Shown piece after piece: positions 10,467-21,566 of a DNA stretch of 64,000 nt. Under the pieces are notes generated by a model. It saw only the letters and a list, made by a program, of their open reading frames with translations, made no database searches and was not told the origin of the DNA. Within the stretch, counting starts at the first letter, position 1. Every line of letters begins with the position of its first letter. Both the position numbers and the translations under genes were made by a program. The stretch spans positions 35,288 to 99,287 of the forward strand of contig VYDI01000023.1 in assembly GCA_009843505.1 (NCBI GenBank), given 5' to 3'. Source of the DNA: Holophagales bacterium (lineage in GTDB: Bacteria; Acidobacteriota; Thermoanaerobaculia; Multivoradales; Multivoraceae).

Positions 10467-12107
10467 GTGTCTCCCCGGCTCGCCAGTCCCCATCGCGCCG
10501 GACGCAGCGTCGTGATGGCGCGCCGGGGCATGGTCGCCACATCCCACCCCGCCGCCACCCTGGCCGGGCTCGACATGCTTCGGGCCGGTGGTTCGGCGAT
10601 CGACGGCGCGGTCGCGGCCGCCGCGATGCTGGCGGTGGTCGAGCCGATGATGACCGGCATCGGCGGCGACGCCTTCCTGCTCTACCACCTCGCCGATCCC
10701 GACGGCGGGCGCGGCGAGCTCCTGGGGCTCAACGGCAGCGGCCGCTCATCCCTGGCCCTGGAGCGAACCCACATCGCCGGCCCGGCGATCGATCCGGACT
10801 CCTGGCCGGCCGTGACCGTCCCCGGCGCGGTCGATCTCTGGCAGACGGCCCACCAGCGCTTCGGACGCCTTCGCTTCGCCGATCTGCTCGGTCCCGCGAT
10901 CGAAACCGCCGAAGCGGGCTTCCCCGTCAGCGAGCGCGTCCAGTCGATGTGGACGGCGTGCACGGAGCGACTGCGCCGCGATCCCGCGGCGACGGAGCAC
11001 TACCTCTTCGACGGCGAAGCGCCCGCACTGGGCGCGGTGTTCCAGTCTCACGCCCTCGCAAGATCGCTGCGGCAGATCGCGCAAGACGGCCGCGACGCCT
11101 TCTACGAGGGGCCGATCGCTGAGGAGATCGTCCGCTACGCGCGCGACACGGGCGGTTTCCTCCAGCTCGAGGACTTCCGGCGGCATCGCTCGACCTGGGT
11201 CGATCCGATCGGCACGCTGTACCGCGGCCGCGGAGTCTTCCAGTTGCCGCCCAACGGCCAGGGACTTGGCGTTCTGCTGATGCTGAACCTACTGGAGAAC
11301 TTCGACCTCGGCTCCATGGACCTGGCCGGCCCCCGGCACACTCACCTGCTGGTCGAGGCGAAGAAGCTTGCCTACGCCGACCTCCACGCCCACGTCGGCG
11401 ATCCGGAGAACGAGCCGCTTCGGGGCTCCGGAGGCGTCCCGCTGGCCGAGCTGCTCGATAAGGCCTACGCCCGCGAGCGCAGCCGCCTGATCGACCCCGG
11501 TCGGCCGGCCGACGGCCCCGCGCCCGGCGGCATCCCGACCGGCGGCGGCGCGGTGGGCTCCGACACCGTCTACCTGGCCGTCGTCGACGGCGAAGGCAAC
11601 GCCGCCTCCTTCATCAACTCCCTGTTCGCGCCCTTCGGAGCGGCGATCGCCGGCGGCCACACGGGGATCATGCTCCACTGCCGGGGCGCCGGCTTCAGCC
11701 TGGCGGCCGGCCATCCGAACGAGTACCGTCCCGGCAAGCGTCCCTTCCACACGATCATTCCCGGCATGGTCCTGGACCGGGGTCGGCTCGAGCTCTGCTA
11801 CGGCGTGATGGGCGGTCCGTTCCAGCCCCAGGGACACGTGCAGCTCCTGACCAACCACTACGACCACGGGCTTTCCCTCCAGGCGGCCATCGACCGGCCC
11901 CGGTGGCGCCACACGGCCGGCCTCGACCTCCTGTGCGAACGAGGCATGGAGCCCGAAACCGTGGAGGGACTCGCGGCGCTCGGCCACCGGGTCCGCAGCG
12001 CGGGCGGCGCCGAGTTCGGCGGCGCCCAGGCGATCAGGGTCGACAGGCACGGAACGCTCTACGGCGCCTCCGACCCGCGCAAGGACGGAGCGGCGCTCGG
12101 CTACTGA
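10467..12107 (+). CDS. Gamma-glutamyltransferase family (Ntn-hydrolase proenzyme)
   Basis: GGT enzymes cleave gamma-glutamyl bonds, classically of glutathione, after self-processing at a catalytic Thr. The GTG at 10467 was chosen because it follows the previous stop by four bases and gives the usual ~20 residues before GMVATSHPAATLAGLDMLRAGGSAIDGAVA; an ATG at 10515 is the alternative. Product 546 residues. The autoprocessing site is Thr367 in GSDTVYLAVVDGEGNAASFINS, which places the small subunit at about 367-546. VEPMMTGIGGDAF is also typical. No clear signal peptide is visible, so a cytoplasmic location is possible. It may connect to the glutathione genes at 21.8-24.8 kb. Confidence 0.9.
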   Translation: MSPRLASPHRAGRSVVMARRGMVATSHPAATLAGLDMLRAGGSAIDGAVAAAAMLAVVEPMMTGIGGDAFLLYHLADPDGGRGELLGLNGSGRSSLALERTHIAGPAIDPDSWPAVTVPGAVDLWQTAHQRFGRLRFADLLGPAIETAEAGFPVSERVQSMWTACTERLRRDPAATEHYLFDGEAPALGAVFQSHALARSLRQIAQDGRDAFYEGPIAEEIVRYARDTGGFLQLEDFRRHRSTWVDPIGTLYRGRGVFQLPPNGQGLGVLLMLNLLENFDLGSMDLAGPRHTHLLVEAKKLAYADLHAHVGDPENEPLRGSGGVPLAELLDKAYARERSRLIDPGRPADGPAPGGIPTGGGAVGSDTVYLAVVDGEGNAASFINSLFAPFGAAIAGGHTGIMLHCRGAGFSLAAGHPNEYRPGKRPFHTIIPGMVLDRGRLELCYGVMGGPFQPQGHVQLLTNHYDHGLSLQAAIDRPRWRHTAGLDLLCERGMEPETVEGLAALGHRVRSAGGAEFGGAQAIRVDRHGTLYGASDPRKDGAALGY

Positions 12108-12145
12108 CGGTCCGCGCGTCGCGACCGCCATGCAAGACTCGCCGG

Positions 12146-13342
12146 ATGGACGATGCTGCGGCCCAGGCAGGAGACCGCACCGAGCAGCGCCAGGTCGAAC
12201 TCAGGATCGTCCAGTCGATCGCGGACATTCCGCAAGAAGCCTGGGACCGATTGCTCCGGCCCGGTGATCGCCCCTTCCTGTCCTGGACCTTCCTGGAAGC
12301 CCTAGAACGGACGGGCTGCGTGGCGCCCGACCGCGGCTGGCTGCCCTTCCACCTCACCGCCTGGGGAGCGAACGACGACCTGATCGCAGCCGCCCCGGCC
12401 TACATCAAGAATGACGGCATGGGCGACTTCTCACGGGACTGGGCCTTCGGCGACGCGGTACGGGCGGTCGGCGGCCGCTTCTATCCGAAGCTGGTGGTTG
12501 GCGTGCCGTTCTCTCCGGTCACCGGGCGCCGCATCCTGACCGCCGCCGACCTCGACCCGGCGTTTGCCGCCAGGCTCCTGGTACAGCTGGCCGCCCACAC
12601 CGCTCGTGAAGTCGGCGTGGCCTCCGTCCACGTCCTCTACCACAGCGCCCCGGAAGCCTCGGCCCTCGGCGAGGCTGGCCTCTCCCAGCGAGTCATGGTC
12701 CAGTACCACTGGCACAACTACGACTACCGCACGCCGGAGGACTGGCTCCAGAAGCTCCGCTCCAAGCGCCGCACCCAGTGCCGCCGCGAGCGCCGCGAGC
12801 CTGCCCGGCAGGGCATCGGCATCCGCACCGTCCGCGGCCGGGAGATCGCCCGCGATCCAGAGCATTGGGCGGAAGCCGCGTTCCGTCTCTACTGCACGAC
12901 CTGCGACCGCTACATGTGGGGCGGCCGCTACCTGAACCGCGAGATGTTCTCCGACCTGTTCACGCACCTCGGCAACGAGGTCGAACTGGTGATCGCCGAG
13001 CGCGAAGACCGGGTCGTCGCCGGCGCGATCAACCTGCGCTCCGACACCCACCTCTACGGCCGCTACTGGGGCTGCCACGAGCACCATCGCTTCCTCCATT
13101 TCAACGTCTGCCTCTACCACTCGATCGACGAGTGCATCGAGCGGGGCGTCCAGGTGTTCGAAGGCGGCGCCGGCGGAGAACACAAGATCAGCCGGGGCTT
13201 CGAGCCCGCACCCGTCTACAGCTCGCACCTGTTCATGGACGAGAAGCTGAACTCGCTGCTCGGCGCGGCACTGCAGCGCGACGCGAAGCGGCACCTCGAG
13301 GGAATCGAGGCGTGGCGCGGCAACCGGGCCCAACTCGGCTAG
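12146..13342 (+). CDS. FemAB-like GNAT-fold acyltransferase (PF04339-type)
   Basis: The frame is open from 11903, but the upstream residues are Arg/Pro/Gly-rich shadow of the GGT gene. The ATG at 12146 (398 residues) begins an unmistakable PF04339-type protein. Readable family features are PFLSWTFLEALERTGCV near residue 45, PAYIKNDGMGDFSRDWAFGDA, KLVVGVPFSPVTGRRIL, FRLYCTTCDRYMWGGRYLNREMF, LYGRYWGCHEHHRFLHFNVCLYHSIDECI and FEGGAGGEHKISRGFEP. Members are often described as peptidoglycan-biosynthesis related because they resemble FemABX transferases; the actual substrate is not established. It lies directly upstream of clpS-clpA. Confidence 0.85.
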   Translation: MDDAAAQAGDRTEQRQVELRIVQSIADIPQEAWDRLLRPGDRPFLSWTFLEALERTGCVAPDRGWLPFHLTAWGANDDLIAAAPAYIKNDGMGDFSRDWAFGDAVRAVGGRFYPKLVVGVPFSPVTGRRILTAADLDPAFAARLLVQLAAHTAREVGVASVHVLYHSAPEASALGEAGLSQRVMVQYHWHNYDYRTPEDWLQKLRSKRRTQCRRERREPARQGIGIRTVRGREIARDPEHWAEAAFRLYCTTCDRYMWGGRYLNREMFSDLFTHLGNEVELVIAEREDRVVAGAINLRSDTHLYGRYWGCHEHHRFLHFNVCLYHSIDECIERGVQVFEGGAGGEHKISRGFEPAPVYSSHLFMDEKLNSLLGAALQRDAKRHLEGIEAWRGNRAQLG

Positions 13343-13360
13343 AGCCGCCAACCCCGGACC

Positions 13361-13366
13361 TATAAT
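13361..13366 (+). promoter_or_regulatory. Candidate -10 box (TATAAT) before clpS
   Basis: A perfect TATAAT in very GC-rich surroundings, 9 bases before the clpS ATG at 13376. The spacing implies a leader of only a few bases. There is no recognisable -35 at 17 +/- 1 bases and no Shine-Dalgarno before clpS, which fits leaderless translation. Confidence 0.5.
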
Positions 13367-13375
13367 CGAGGGATC

Positions 13376-13768
13376 ATGTCGCAGTTCGAAGACGACCAGC
13401 AGGGCGACAGCAAGGTCCTCACGAAGACGAAGACCAGGACCAAGCTGGCCCGTCCCCGGCTGTACAAGGTGCTGCTCCACAACGACGACTTCACGCCGCG
13501 CGAGTTCGTCGTCGTCGTACTGCAGCACGTCTTCCACATGACCGAATCGGACGCCTCGCGGCTCATGCTCTACGTCCACAAGAACGGCGTCGGCGTCGTC
13601 GGCCTCTACCCGTTCTCGATCGCCGAGACCAAGGTGGCCGAGGTCGGCAGTCTCGCCCAGCAGGCCGAAGTCCCCCTGCTCTGCACGATCGAGCCCGACA
13701 CGGGAGACGGCGACGGCGAAGGTGGGGACGGTGGCGATGACAGGGACGACGGCGGCAACGTCAACTGA
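13376..13768 (+). CDS. clpS: ATP-dependent Clp protease adaptor ClpS
   Basis: ClpS delivers N-degron substrates to ClpAP. The core (about residues 25-105) carries RLYKVLLHNDDFTPREFVV, whose Asn-Asp-Asp contacts the substrate N-terminus, then HMTESDASRLMLYVHKNGVGVVGLYPFSIAETKV. The product is 130 residues, longer than the ~106 of E. coli, because of an Asp/Gly-rich C-terminal tail (about 108-130). The neighbour 36 bases downstream is clpA, the expected partner. A TATAAT box lies just upstream of the ATG. Confidence 0.96.
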   Translation: MSQFEDDQQGDSKVLTKTKTRTKLARPRLYKVLLHNDDFTPREFVVVVLQHVFHMTESDASRLMLYVHKNGVGVVGLYPFSIAETKVAEVGSLAQQAEVPLLCTIEPDTGDGDGEGGDGGDDRDDGGNVN

Positions 13769-13774
13769 CGGGCG

Positions 13775-13781
13775 AAGGAGG
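13775..13781 (+). promoter_or_regulatory. Strong Shine-Dalgarno (AAGGAGG) upstream of clpA
   Basis: AAGGAGG is the best ribosome-binding site in this region but ends 22 bases before the clpA ATG at 13804, too far for normal use. An in-frame ATC at 13789 sits at the ideal 7-base spacing. Either the ATG is used despite the distance, or initiation occurs at the rare AUC codon. Confidence 0.6.
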
Positions 13782-13803
13782 TACAGCCATCGCTTCCGTA
13801 CAC

Positions 13804-16203
<2,400 letters not shown>

Positions 16204-16204
16204 A

Positions 16205-16288
16205 CACACTGGGTGCGCCGGCGTCCCCGCCGGCTGCCGCCGCAGGCGGCCAAAAGACGCGCCGCGAAGCGGCGACCTTACGCGTCTT
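16205..16288 (+). repeat. Modular palindromic repeat R1, possible bidirectional terminator
   Basis: The clpA/LLM intergenic space is almost entirely palindromic. Hairpins: 16217-16234 (7-bp stem, loop TCCC), 16236-16250 (6-bp, loop GCA), and 16254-16261 pairing with 16281-16288 around an inner 4-bp stem. The 19-base core at 16208-16226 recurs at 27297-27315 (exact, opposite strand) and at 43146-43164 (one mismatch). The end segment at 16259-16277 recurs at 43082-43100 (one mismatch). The middle hairpin matches 31486-31500. The genes on either side are convergent, so the outer stem could terminate both. Confidence 0.75.
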
Positions 16289-17453
16289 CTATCCGCGGCA
16301 GCACCTCGCTCTTGAACCGTTCGATCGTCGACATCAGCCGCGCGTGCGGCAGCAGCCCGTTGTAGGCCCAGAAGTAGAGCCAGGTCACCGGCAGGCGCTC
16401 GCGCAGCGTCTCGAGCTGCCGCGTCACCGTGTCGACGGTGCCGACCAGCGCCATGCCGGCGCTCATCAGGTCGTCGAACTGTTCTCCCGTGTCCGGGTCC
16501 GCCATGCCCCGGCTGAAGCCGAACGGCTCGAACCAGGCGGAGCCGCAGAAGGCGCCGCTGGCCTTCCACAGACGCTCAGCCTCGGTGTCCGTGTCGGCGA
16601 TCACGACATCCCGCAGAACGCCGATCCCTTCTCCCAGTGGCCGTCCGGATTCCTCCGCGAACAGCTCAAAGAGTGCCCGCTCCCGCTTCGGGTGAAGCGG
16701 CGGCAGGATCGCCGTCACGCCCTCCCGAGCGCACCACCGGATGCTCGCCTCCGACGACGCGAAGGGCTGGAAGATCGGCGGATGGGGCTTCTGCACCGGC
16801 TTCGGCACCACCCCCACCTGGCGCAGCACCCCGTCCTCCACTCCGGCGCCCCACTGCTCCGTCGCCTCGAGCGTCCACGGCGTGCCGCCCTCGGGACCGC
16901 CCGCGGGGACCTTCCAGAACCGGCCGTCGTAGTCGAGCATCGGCTCGGTCCAGGCCTTCTTGACGATCCGGAAGCACTCCTCGAAGGCGGCACGGTTCGT
17001 CGCGTCGATCTCGTCGTGCCGGTGTGGCAGGGCGCCGGAGATGCCGTGCGTCTGCTGCGCCATCACGTCGACCCAGCGCCGCTGGTAGCCGCGGGCGAAA
17101 CCGGCGTTCGCGCGTCCTCCGGTCATCCGGTCGAGCATCGCGATGTCCTCGGCGACCCGGATCGGGTTCCTCGCCGGCAGCACGATGCCCAACTGGCCGA
17201 CCCGGATGTTCTTCGTCTGCATGCCGATGAACAGGTCGAGCAGCACCGGGTTGTTCGAGAGCTCGAACCCCTCGATGTGGAAGTGGTGCTCGGTGAAGCT
17301 GATCGAGTCGTAGCCGAGGTCGTCGGCTAGCCGGGCCTGCTCCGAGATCTCGGCCAGCATCCGGTCGTAGAGATCGCCGCGCAGGCCGGCCATGCCCCGC
17401 TTGATGTCGGCCCGGGAGCCGATCGAGGGCAGGTAGAAAAGGGAGATCTTCAA
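16278..17453 (-). CDS. LLM-class flavin-dependent oxidoreductase
   Basis: A 391-residue luciferase-like monooxygenase-family protein (TIM barrel using FMN or F420). Family features are the N-terminal MKISLFYLPSIG strand, LGYDSISFTEHHFHIEGFELSNNPV (about 45-70), LGIVLPARNPIRVAEDIAMLDRMTGGRANAGFARGY (about 105-140) with the flavin-binding R-x-N-x-GFARG stretch, and the later KPVQKPHPPIFQPF. The reaction cannot be told from sequence; members include alkanal monooxygenases and F420-dependent enzymes. The stop codon lies inside the 3' arm of repeat R1. The DUF1080 gene ends 21 bases upstream of its start on the same strand. Confidence 0.88.
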   Translation of the reverse strand: MKISLFYLPSIGSRADIKRGMAGLRGDLYDRMLAEISEQARLADDLGYDSISFTEHHFHIEGFELSNNPVLLDLFIGMQTKNIRVGQLGIVLPARNPIRVAEDIAMLDRMTGGRANAGFARGYQRRWVDVMAQQTHGISGALPHRHDEIDATNRAAFEECFRIVKKAWTEPMLDYDGRFWKVPAGGPEGGTPWTLEATEQWGAGVEDGVLRQVGVVPKPVQKPHPPIFQPFASSEASIRWCAREGVTAILPPLHPKRERALFELFAEESGRPLGEGIGVLRDVVIADTDTEAERLWKASGAFCGSAWFEPFGFSRGMADPDTGEQFDDLMSAGMALVGTVDTVTRQLETLRERLPVTWLYFWAYNGLLPHARLMSTIERFKSEVLPRIEDA

Positions 17454-17474
17454 GAGAGTAGGACTACCGCAGCC

Positions 17475-18296
17475 TCAGCCGCCGCTGTCGTAGCCCGGAA
17501 GCTCGCGGATCCAGACGTTGCGGAATCGGGTCGGGTTCCGGTGGTCCTGGAGACCGATCCAGCCGCGCGGCTCGTGCGGGCGGTCGTAGACGCCGACCCG
17601 GCGGTGGATCGTCCGACCGATGTACTCCTTCTTGTGATGGATGACCACACCGTTGTGGAGCACGGTGACGTTCGCCTTCTTGACGAGTTCGCCGTCCTTC
17701 CAGCGCGGCGCCTCGAAGATGATGTCGTAGGTCTGCCAGGCGCCCGGGGCCCTCGACGAGTTGACCATCGGCGGCGTCTGGCCATAGAGCGCGCCCGCCT
17801 GCCCGTCGGCGTAGGACCGGTTCTCGTACGAATCGAGGATCTGGACTTCGTAGTCGCCGTAGATCATCACGCCGCTGTTGCCGCGGCCCTGGCTGTTGCT
17901 TTCGACCTTGGCCGGCGTCGCGAACTCCAGGTGGAGCTGGAAGTCGCCGAACTCGTCCCGGGTGCGGATCGACCCGGTCGAGGTGACCTCCATGTAGCCG
18001 TTCTCGACCCTCCACTCGGGTTCGTCGCCGTTCGGCTTCTGCCACTTCGAGAGGTCCGTCCCGTCGAACAGCACGACCGCGTCGGCGGGCGCTGCCGCCA
18101 TGTCGCTGAACGCGGCGCCCGGAGCGACCACCGGTGGCACCGGCCGGTTCGGGTCGTGCACCTTCCAGGGCAACCCCGGCAGCTTCGGGGTGTCCTCGTA
18201 GCCGATCGGCTGTTGCTGGGCGGCGGCGGCCGCGGTCAGCAGCAGGCCCGTCGCCAGGGTGGCACACGACGTTCTCTTCTTTCGGTTCACAGGCAT
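17475..18296 (-). CDS. Exported DUF1080 (3-keto-disaccharide hydrolase-like) protein
   Basis: From the ATG at 18296 the product is 273 residues with a basic n-region (MPVNRKKR), hydrophobic core and AAAAAQ cleavage region, so it is exported. The rest is one DUF1080 jelly-roll domain: VVLFDGTDLSKWQ (about 75-87), WRVENGYMEV, FQLHLEFATP, NSGVMIYGDYEVQILDSYEN, WQTYDIIFEAPRW, VLHNGVVIHH and GWIGLQDHRNPTRFRNVWIREL at the end. DUF1080 is related to concanavalin-like lectin/glucanases, and some members act on 3-keto-glycosides; activity here is unproven. It lies 20 bases downstream of the carboxyltransferase stop, on the same strand. Confidence 0.88.
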   Translation of the reverse strand: MPVNRKKRTSCATLATGLLLTAAAAAQQQPIGYEDTPKLPGLPWKVHDPNRPVPPVVAPGAAFSDMAAAPADAVVLFDGTDLSKWQKPNGDEPEWRVENGYMEVTSTGSIRTRDEFGDFQLHLEFATPAKVESNSQGRGNSGVMIYGDYEVQILDSYENRSYADGQAGALYGQTPPMVNSSRAPGAWQTYDIIFEAPRWKDGELVKKANVTVLHNGVVIHHKKEYIGRTIHRRVGVYDRPHEPRGWIGLQDHRNPTRFRNVWIRELPGYDSGG

Positions 18297-18316
18297 TCCG
18301 GCCTCCTTGAGAATCC

Positions 18317-19870
18317 TCACCGCACCCGCGACGCGAGCAGCGGCTCCGACAGCTTCAGCCACTTGACCACCTCGGCGCGCGTGCCGCGGGGGTCGATCAG
18401 GTCATGGACCGAGAAACCCTCGGCCCGCGGGAAAGGCGTTCGCCGCTTGGCGAACTCGGCCTCCAGTTCGGCCCGCTTCTTGTCCGGGTCGGGCGCCGCG
18501 GCGATCTCTCGCCGGAAGGCGACCGCCACGCCGCCCTCGATCGGCAGCGCGCCGCTCTCGGCCGAGGGCCAGATCAGTACCCGGCCGCCGGGGCCGTAGT
18601 GCGCCGCCGCGGCGACGCCGTAGGACTTGCGGATCTGCACGGCGCACCAGGGCACGGTCGTCCGCACGGTCGCCGCGATCGCCTCCATGCCGTAGCGAAT
18701 CGTGCCGGACGCTTCCGACTCCGAGCCGATCATGAAGCCCGGCTCGTCGACCAGGCTGAGGATGGGCAGGTGGAAGGTCTCGCAGAACTCGACGAAGCGC
18801 CGGAACTTCTGCGCACCGGCGGCGTCCATCGCGCCGCCGATGTGCTTGCAGTCGTTCGCGACGACTCCCACCGTGTGGCCGTCGACCCGGGCCAGACCTG
18901 TGATCTGGGACGGGCCGTAGCCCGCCGTCATCTCGAAGAAGCTGTCCCGGTCGACGACGAGCGAAACCAACTCGCGCATGTCGTAGAGGAAGCGACGGTC
19001 ACGCGGCACGATCTCGAGCAGTCGTTCTTCGCGGCGGTCGGCCGGATCACCCGACTTCCGCCGCGGCGGTAGGGTGTCGACGTTCGAGGGCAGGTAGCTC
19101 AGGAAGCGACGGACCTGGGCCATCGCGTCGTCCTCGTCCTCGGCCACGTTGTCGACGACGCCGCTGCGACTGTGGACCTGCCAGCCCCCGAGTTCGTCCT
19201 TCGTTTTCTTCTCGCCCAGGGCGCGCTCGACGAGCGCCGGGCCGCCGATCAGGATCTGGGCCGTGTGGCGCGTCATCACCGAGAAGTGGGATGCGACCAG
19301 GCGTGCCGCGGGGAACCCCGCAACGGCACCGACCCCGATCGAGGCCACCGGCACGGTCCGCAGGATCTCGGCGATCGACCAGAAGCGGGCCCGGGAGTAC
19401 ACCGGCTCCCCCATCGGCCGGGGCGGCGTCTTCGGCGCTCCTTTCTGGCGGCCCGCACTGCCGCGCACGCTGCCGCCACCGCCTTCGAGAAAGCGCACCA
19501 GGGGCAACCGGTACTTGAGGGCGAGCTCCTCGGAGTAGACGCTCTTGCGCAGCCCGGCCGGTGACGGCGAGCCCCCGGCCTGGGTGAAGTCCTCCCCGGC
19601 GACGATCACCGGAGCCCCATCGACATCAGCGAAGCCGACGACGTAGTTCGCCGGCGTGAACGAAACGACGCGACCCGCTTCGTCGACCTCGGCGGCGCCG
19701 GCCTGGCGCCCCTCCTCGACGAAGGATCCCGGGTCGGCGACCCGCTCGATCCGCTCGCGCACCGTCAGCCGGCCGCGCTCGTGCTGCTTCCCTATCGCCT
19801 CCTCGCCGCCCATCTCCAGCGCCAGGCGCCGGCGGCGTTCGATCTCGTCGACTTCGGGCTGCCAGGACAT
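18317..19870 (-). CDS. Acyl-CoA carboxylase carboxyltransferase (beta) subunit
   Basis: A 517-residue carboxyltransferase of the propionyl-/methylcrotonyl-CoA carboxylase type, which moves carboxybiotin CO2 onto an acyl-CoA. The ATG at 19870 gives the usual MSWQPEVDEIERRR start; the frame stays open 63 bases further but into the divergent gene's promoter. Family features: GKQHERGRLTVRERIERVADPGSFVEEG, the first oxyanion region with VSHFSVMTRHTAQILIGGP, YGPSQITGLARVDGHTVGVVANDCKHIGGAMD, SLVDEPGFMIGSESEASG and the C-terminal VHDLIDPRGTRAEVVKWL. No biotin carboxylase or biotin carrier gene is adjacent. It is divergent from the AGPS-like gene with 50 bases between them. Confidence 0.92.
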   Translation of the reverse strand: MSWQPEVDEIERRRRLALEMGGEEAIGKQHERGRLTVRERIERVADPGSFVEEGRQAGAAEVDEAGRVVSFTPANYVVGFADVDGAPVIVAGEDFTQAGGSPSPAGLRKSVYSEELALKYRLPLVRFLEGGGGSVRGSAGRQKGAPKTPPRPMGEPVYSRARFWSIAEILRTVPVASIGVGAVAGFPAARLVASHFSVMTRHTAQILIGGPALVERALGEKKTKDELGGWQVHSRSGVVDNVAEDEDDAMAQVRRFLSYLPSNVDTLPPRRKSGDPADRREERLLEIVPRDRRFLYDMRELVSLVVDRDSFFEMTAGYGPSQITGLARVDGHTVGVVANDCKHIGGAMDAAGAQKFRRFVEFCETFHLPILSLVDEPGFMIGSESEASGTIRYGMEAIAATVRTTVPWCAVQIRKSYGVAAAAHYGPGGRVLIWPSAESGALPIEGGVAVAFRREIAAAPDPDKKRAELEAEFAKRRTPFPRAEGFSVHDLIDPRGTRAEVVKWLKLSEPLLASRVR

Positions 19871-19920
19871 TGGAGGGGATTGTAGATGCTCCGCTATCCT
19901 GCGCCGTCCGGGAGGTTCAC

Positions 19921-21555
19921 GTGACGGAAGCAAGACGCAAACTCTGTGGTTGGGGATACGAAGGGCAGGGGCTCACGCAGGCGGAGGCGGACACTTTCCG
20001 CGCCCGCACCGGGGAACGCTTCGGCGTCCCTCTGGAACCTCGGGCGACCGCGCCCCAGGTCGCCGACTTCGACCTCCGCCCGCCGCGTCTGGCGCCGCCG
20101 GCATCGCTTGAGGCCCTGTTCCGGAACGACCCGTACGAGCGACTCCTCCACGCCTACGGCAAGTCCTTCCCGGACGCGGTGCGGATGTTCCGGCGCGAGG
20201 TGCCGGAACCTCCCGATCTCGTCGCCTACCCTGAAACCACGGACGACGTCGTCCGCATCCTCGACTGGGCCGGCGACGCCGGCGCGGCGGCGATCCCCTT
20301 CGGCGGCGGTTCGAGCGTCGTCGGCGGCGTCGAACCGGCGGTCGGCGACAGCTATGCCGGCGCTGTGACGATCGATCTGTTGAAGCTCAACCGGGTACTC
20401 GAGGTCGACCGCGCGAGCCGGGCGGCGCGCATCCAGGGCGGTGCGCGTGGCCCACACATCGAGGCGCAGCTCCGTGAGCACGGCCTGACGCTGCGTCACT
20501 TCCCGCAGAGCTTCGAACACTCCACCCTGGGAGGCTGGATCGCGACCCGTTCGGGCGGCCACTTCGCCAGCCTCTACACCCACATCGACGACTTCGTCGA
20601 GGCGACGACGACCGTGACGCCCGGTGGCATCATGGAAACCCGGCGGTTGCCCGGCTCCGGCGCCGGGCCGTCGCCGGACCGGATGGTCGTCGGCTCAGAG
20701 GGCATTCTCGGCGTGATCACGGAGGCCTGGATGCGGCTCCAGGATCGGCCGGCGTACCGAGGTTCGGCGGCGGTCCACTTCGCCGACTACGCGAGTGCGG
20801 CCGAGGCCGTGCGGATGCTGGCCCAGAGCGGCCTCTATCCCTCGAACTGCCGCCTGATCGACGCCCAGGAGACCGCCACCGCTGGCGCCGGCGACGGCTC
20901 GACCTCTCTGCTCGTCCTCGGCTTCGAGTCCGCCGACCACCCGGTCGACGCGTGGATGAAGCGGGCGCTCGAACTGACCGCGGACTGCGGCGGCGACCAC
21001 AGCGCCTCGGCCGGGCGGTCCCATCGCGAGGGCGCCGCCGGGGCCTGGCGCGACGCCTTCATCAAGGGACCCTACTTCCGGGAGGTCGGCGTGCCCCTGG
21101 GAGTGATCGGCGACACCTTCGAGACCGCGATCACCTGGGACCGCTTCGCCGACTTCCACGCCCGGATCATGGCCCGGACCGCCGAGATCCTCGAACGGGC
21201 GACCGGCAGACCCGGCAGCGTCACCTGCCGCTTCACCCACGTCTACCCCGACGGACCCGCGCCCTACTTCACCTTCTCGGCGCTTGGCGACTGGGAGCGG
21301 CTCGCGGAGCAGTGGCGCGAGATCAAGCTGGCCGCCAACGAAGCGGTCGTCGACGCCGGCGGCACGGTGACCCACCACCACGCGGTCGGCCGCGACCACC
21401 GACCGGCCGGCTACGACCGCCAGCGCCCCGACGTCTTCGCCCGGGCCCTCGCCGGCGCCAAGGCGGCGGTTGATCCGGACGGCCTGATGAACCCCGGCGT
21501 CCTGATCGATCCGCAGGGCCGGGACGTCGGCGTCACCGGCGCGATGGCGCCGTAG
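19921..21555 (+). CDS. FAD-linked oxidase, alkyldihydroxyacetonephosphate synthase-like
   Basis: A 544-residue protein of the VAO/PCMH flavoprotein family, closest in layout to alkyl-DHAP synthase, which makes the ether bond of ether lipids. The GTG at 19921 is chosen because GGGAGG (19910-19915) sits five bases before it. The FAD domain shows PFGGGSSVVGGVEP (about 130-143), LRHFPQSFEHSTLGGWIATRSGGHFASLYTHIDD and GSEGILGVITEAWMRL. The C-terminal domain shows TCRFTHVYPDGPAPYFTFSA and VTHHHAVGRDHRP, the His cluster characteristic of AGPS, then DPDGLMNPGVL. No DHAP acyltransferase is visible here. A glycolate-oxidase-like dehydrogenase is less likely because of the HHH motif. Confidence 0.87.
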   Translation: MTEARRKLCGWGYEGQGLTQAEADTFRARTGERFGVPLEPRATAPQVADFDLRPPRLAPPASLEALFRNDPYERLLHAYGKSFPDAVRMFRREVPEPPDLVAYPETTDDVVRILDWAGDAGAAAIPFGGGSSVVGGVEPAVGDSYAGAVTIDLLKLNRVLEVDRASRAARIQGGARGPHIEAQLREHGLTLRHFPQSFEHSTLGGWIATRSGGHFASLYTHIDDFVEATTTVTPGGIMETRRLPGSGAGPSPDRMVVGSEGILGVITEAWMRLQDRPAYRGSAAVHFADYASAAEAVRMLAQSGLYPSNCRLIDAQETATAGAGDGSTSLLVLGFESADHPVDAWMKRALELTADCGGDHSASAGRSHREGAAGAWRDAFIKGPYFREVGVPLGVIGDTFETAITWDRFADFHARIMARTAEILERATGRPGSVTCRFTHVYPDGPAPYFTFSALGDWERLAEQWREIKLAANEAVVDAGGTVTHHHAVGRDHRPAGYDRQRPDVFARALAGAKAAVDPDGLMNPGVLIDPQGRDVGVTGAMAP

Positions 21556-21566
21556 CGCTGCACCCG

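Noticed and set aside
8039..10660. 873-residue minus-strand open frame
   Set aside because: Antisense to the DUF5916 gene and gamma-glutamyltransferase start; low-complexity composition, no recognisable fold.
11903..12145. Longer N-terminus for the FemAB-like gene
   Set aside because: The extra residues are Arg/Pro/Gly-rich and overlap the gamma-glutamyltransferase 3' end. The ATG at 12146 begins the conserved protein.
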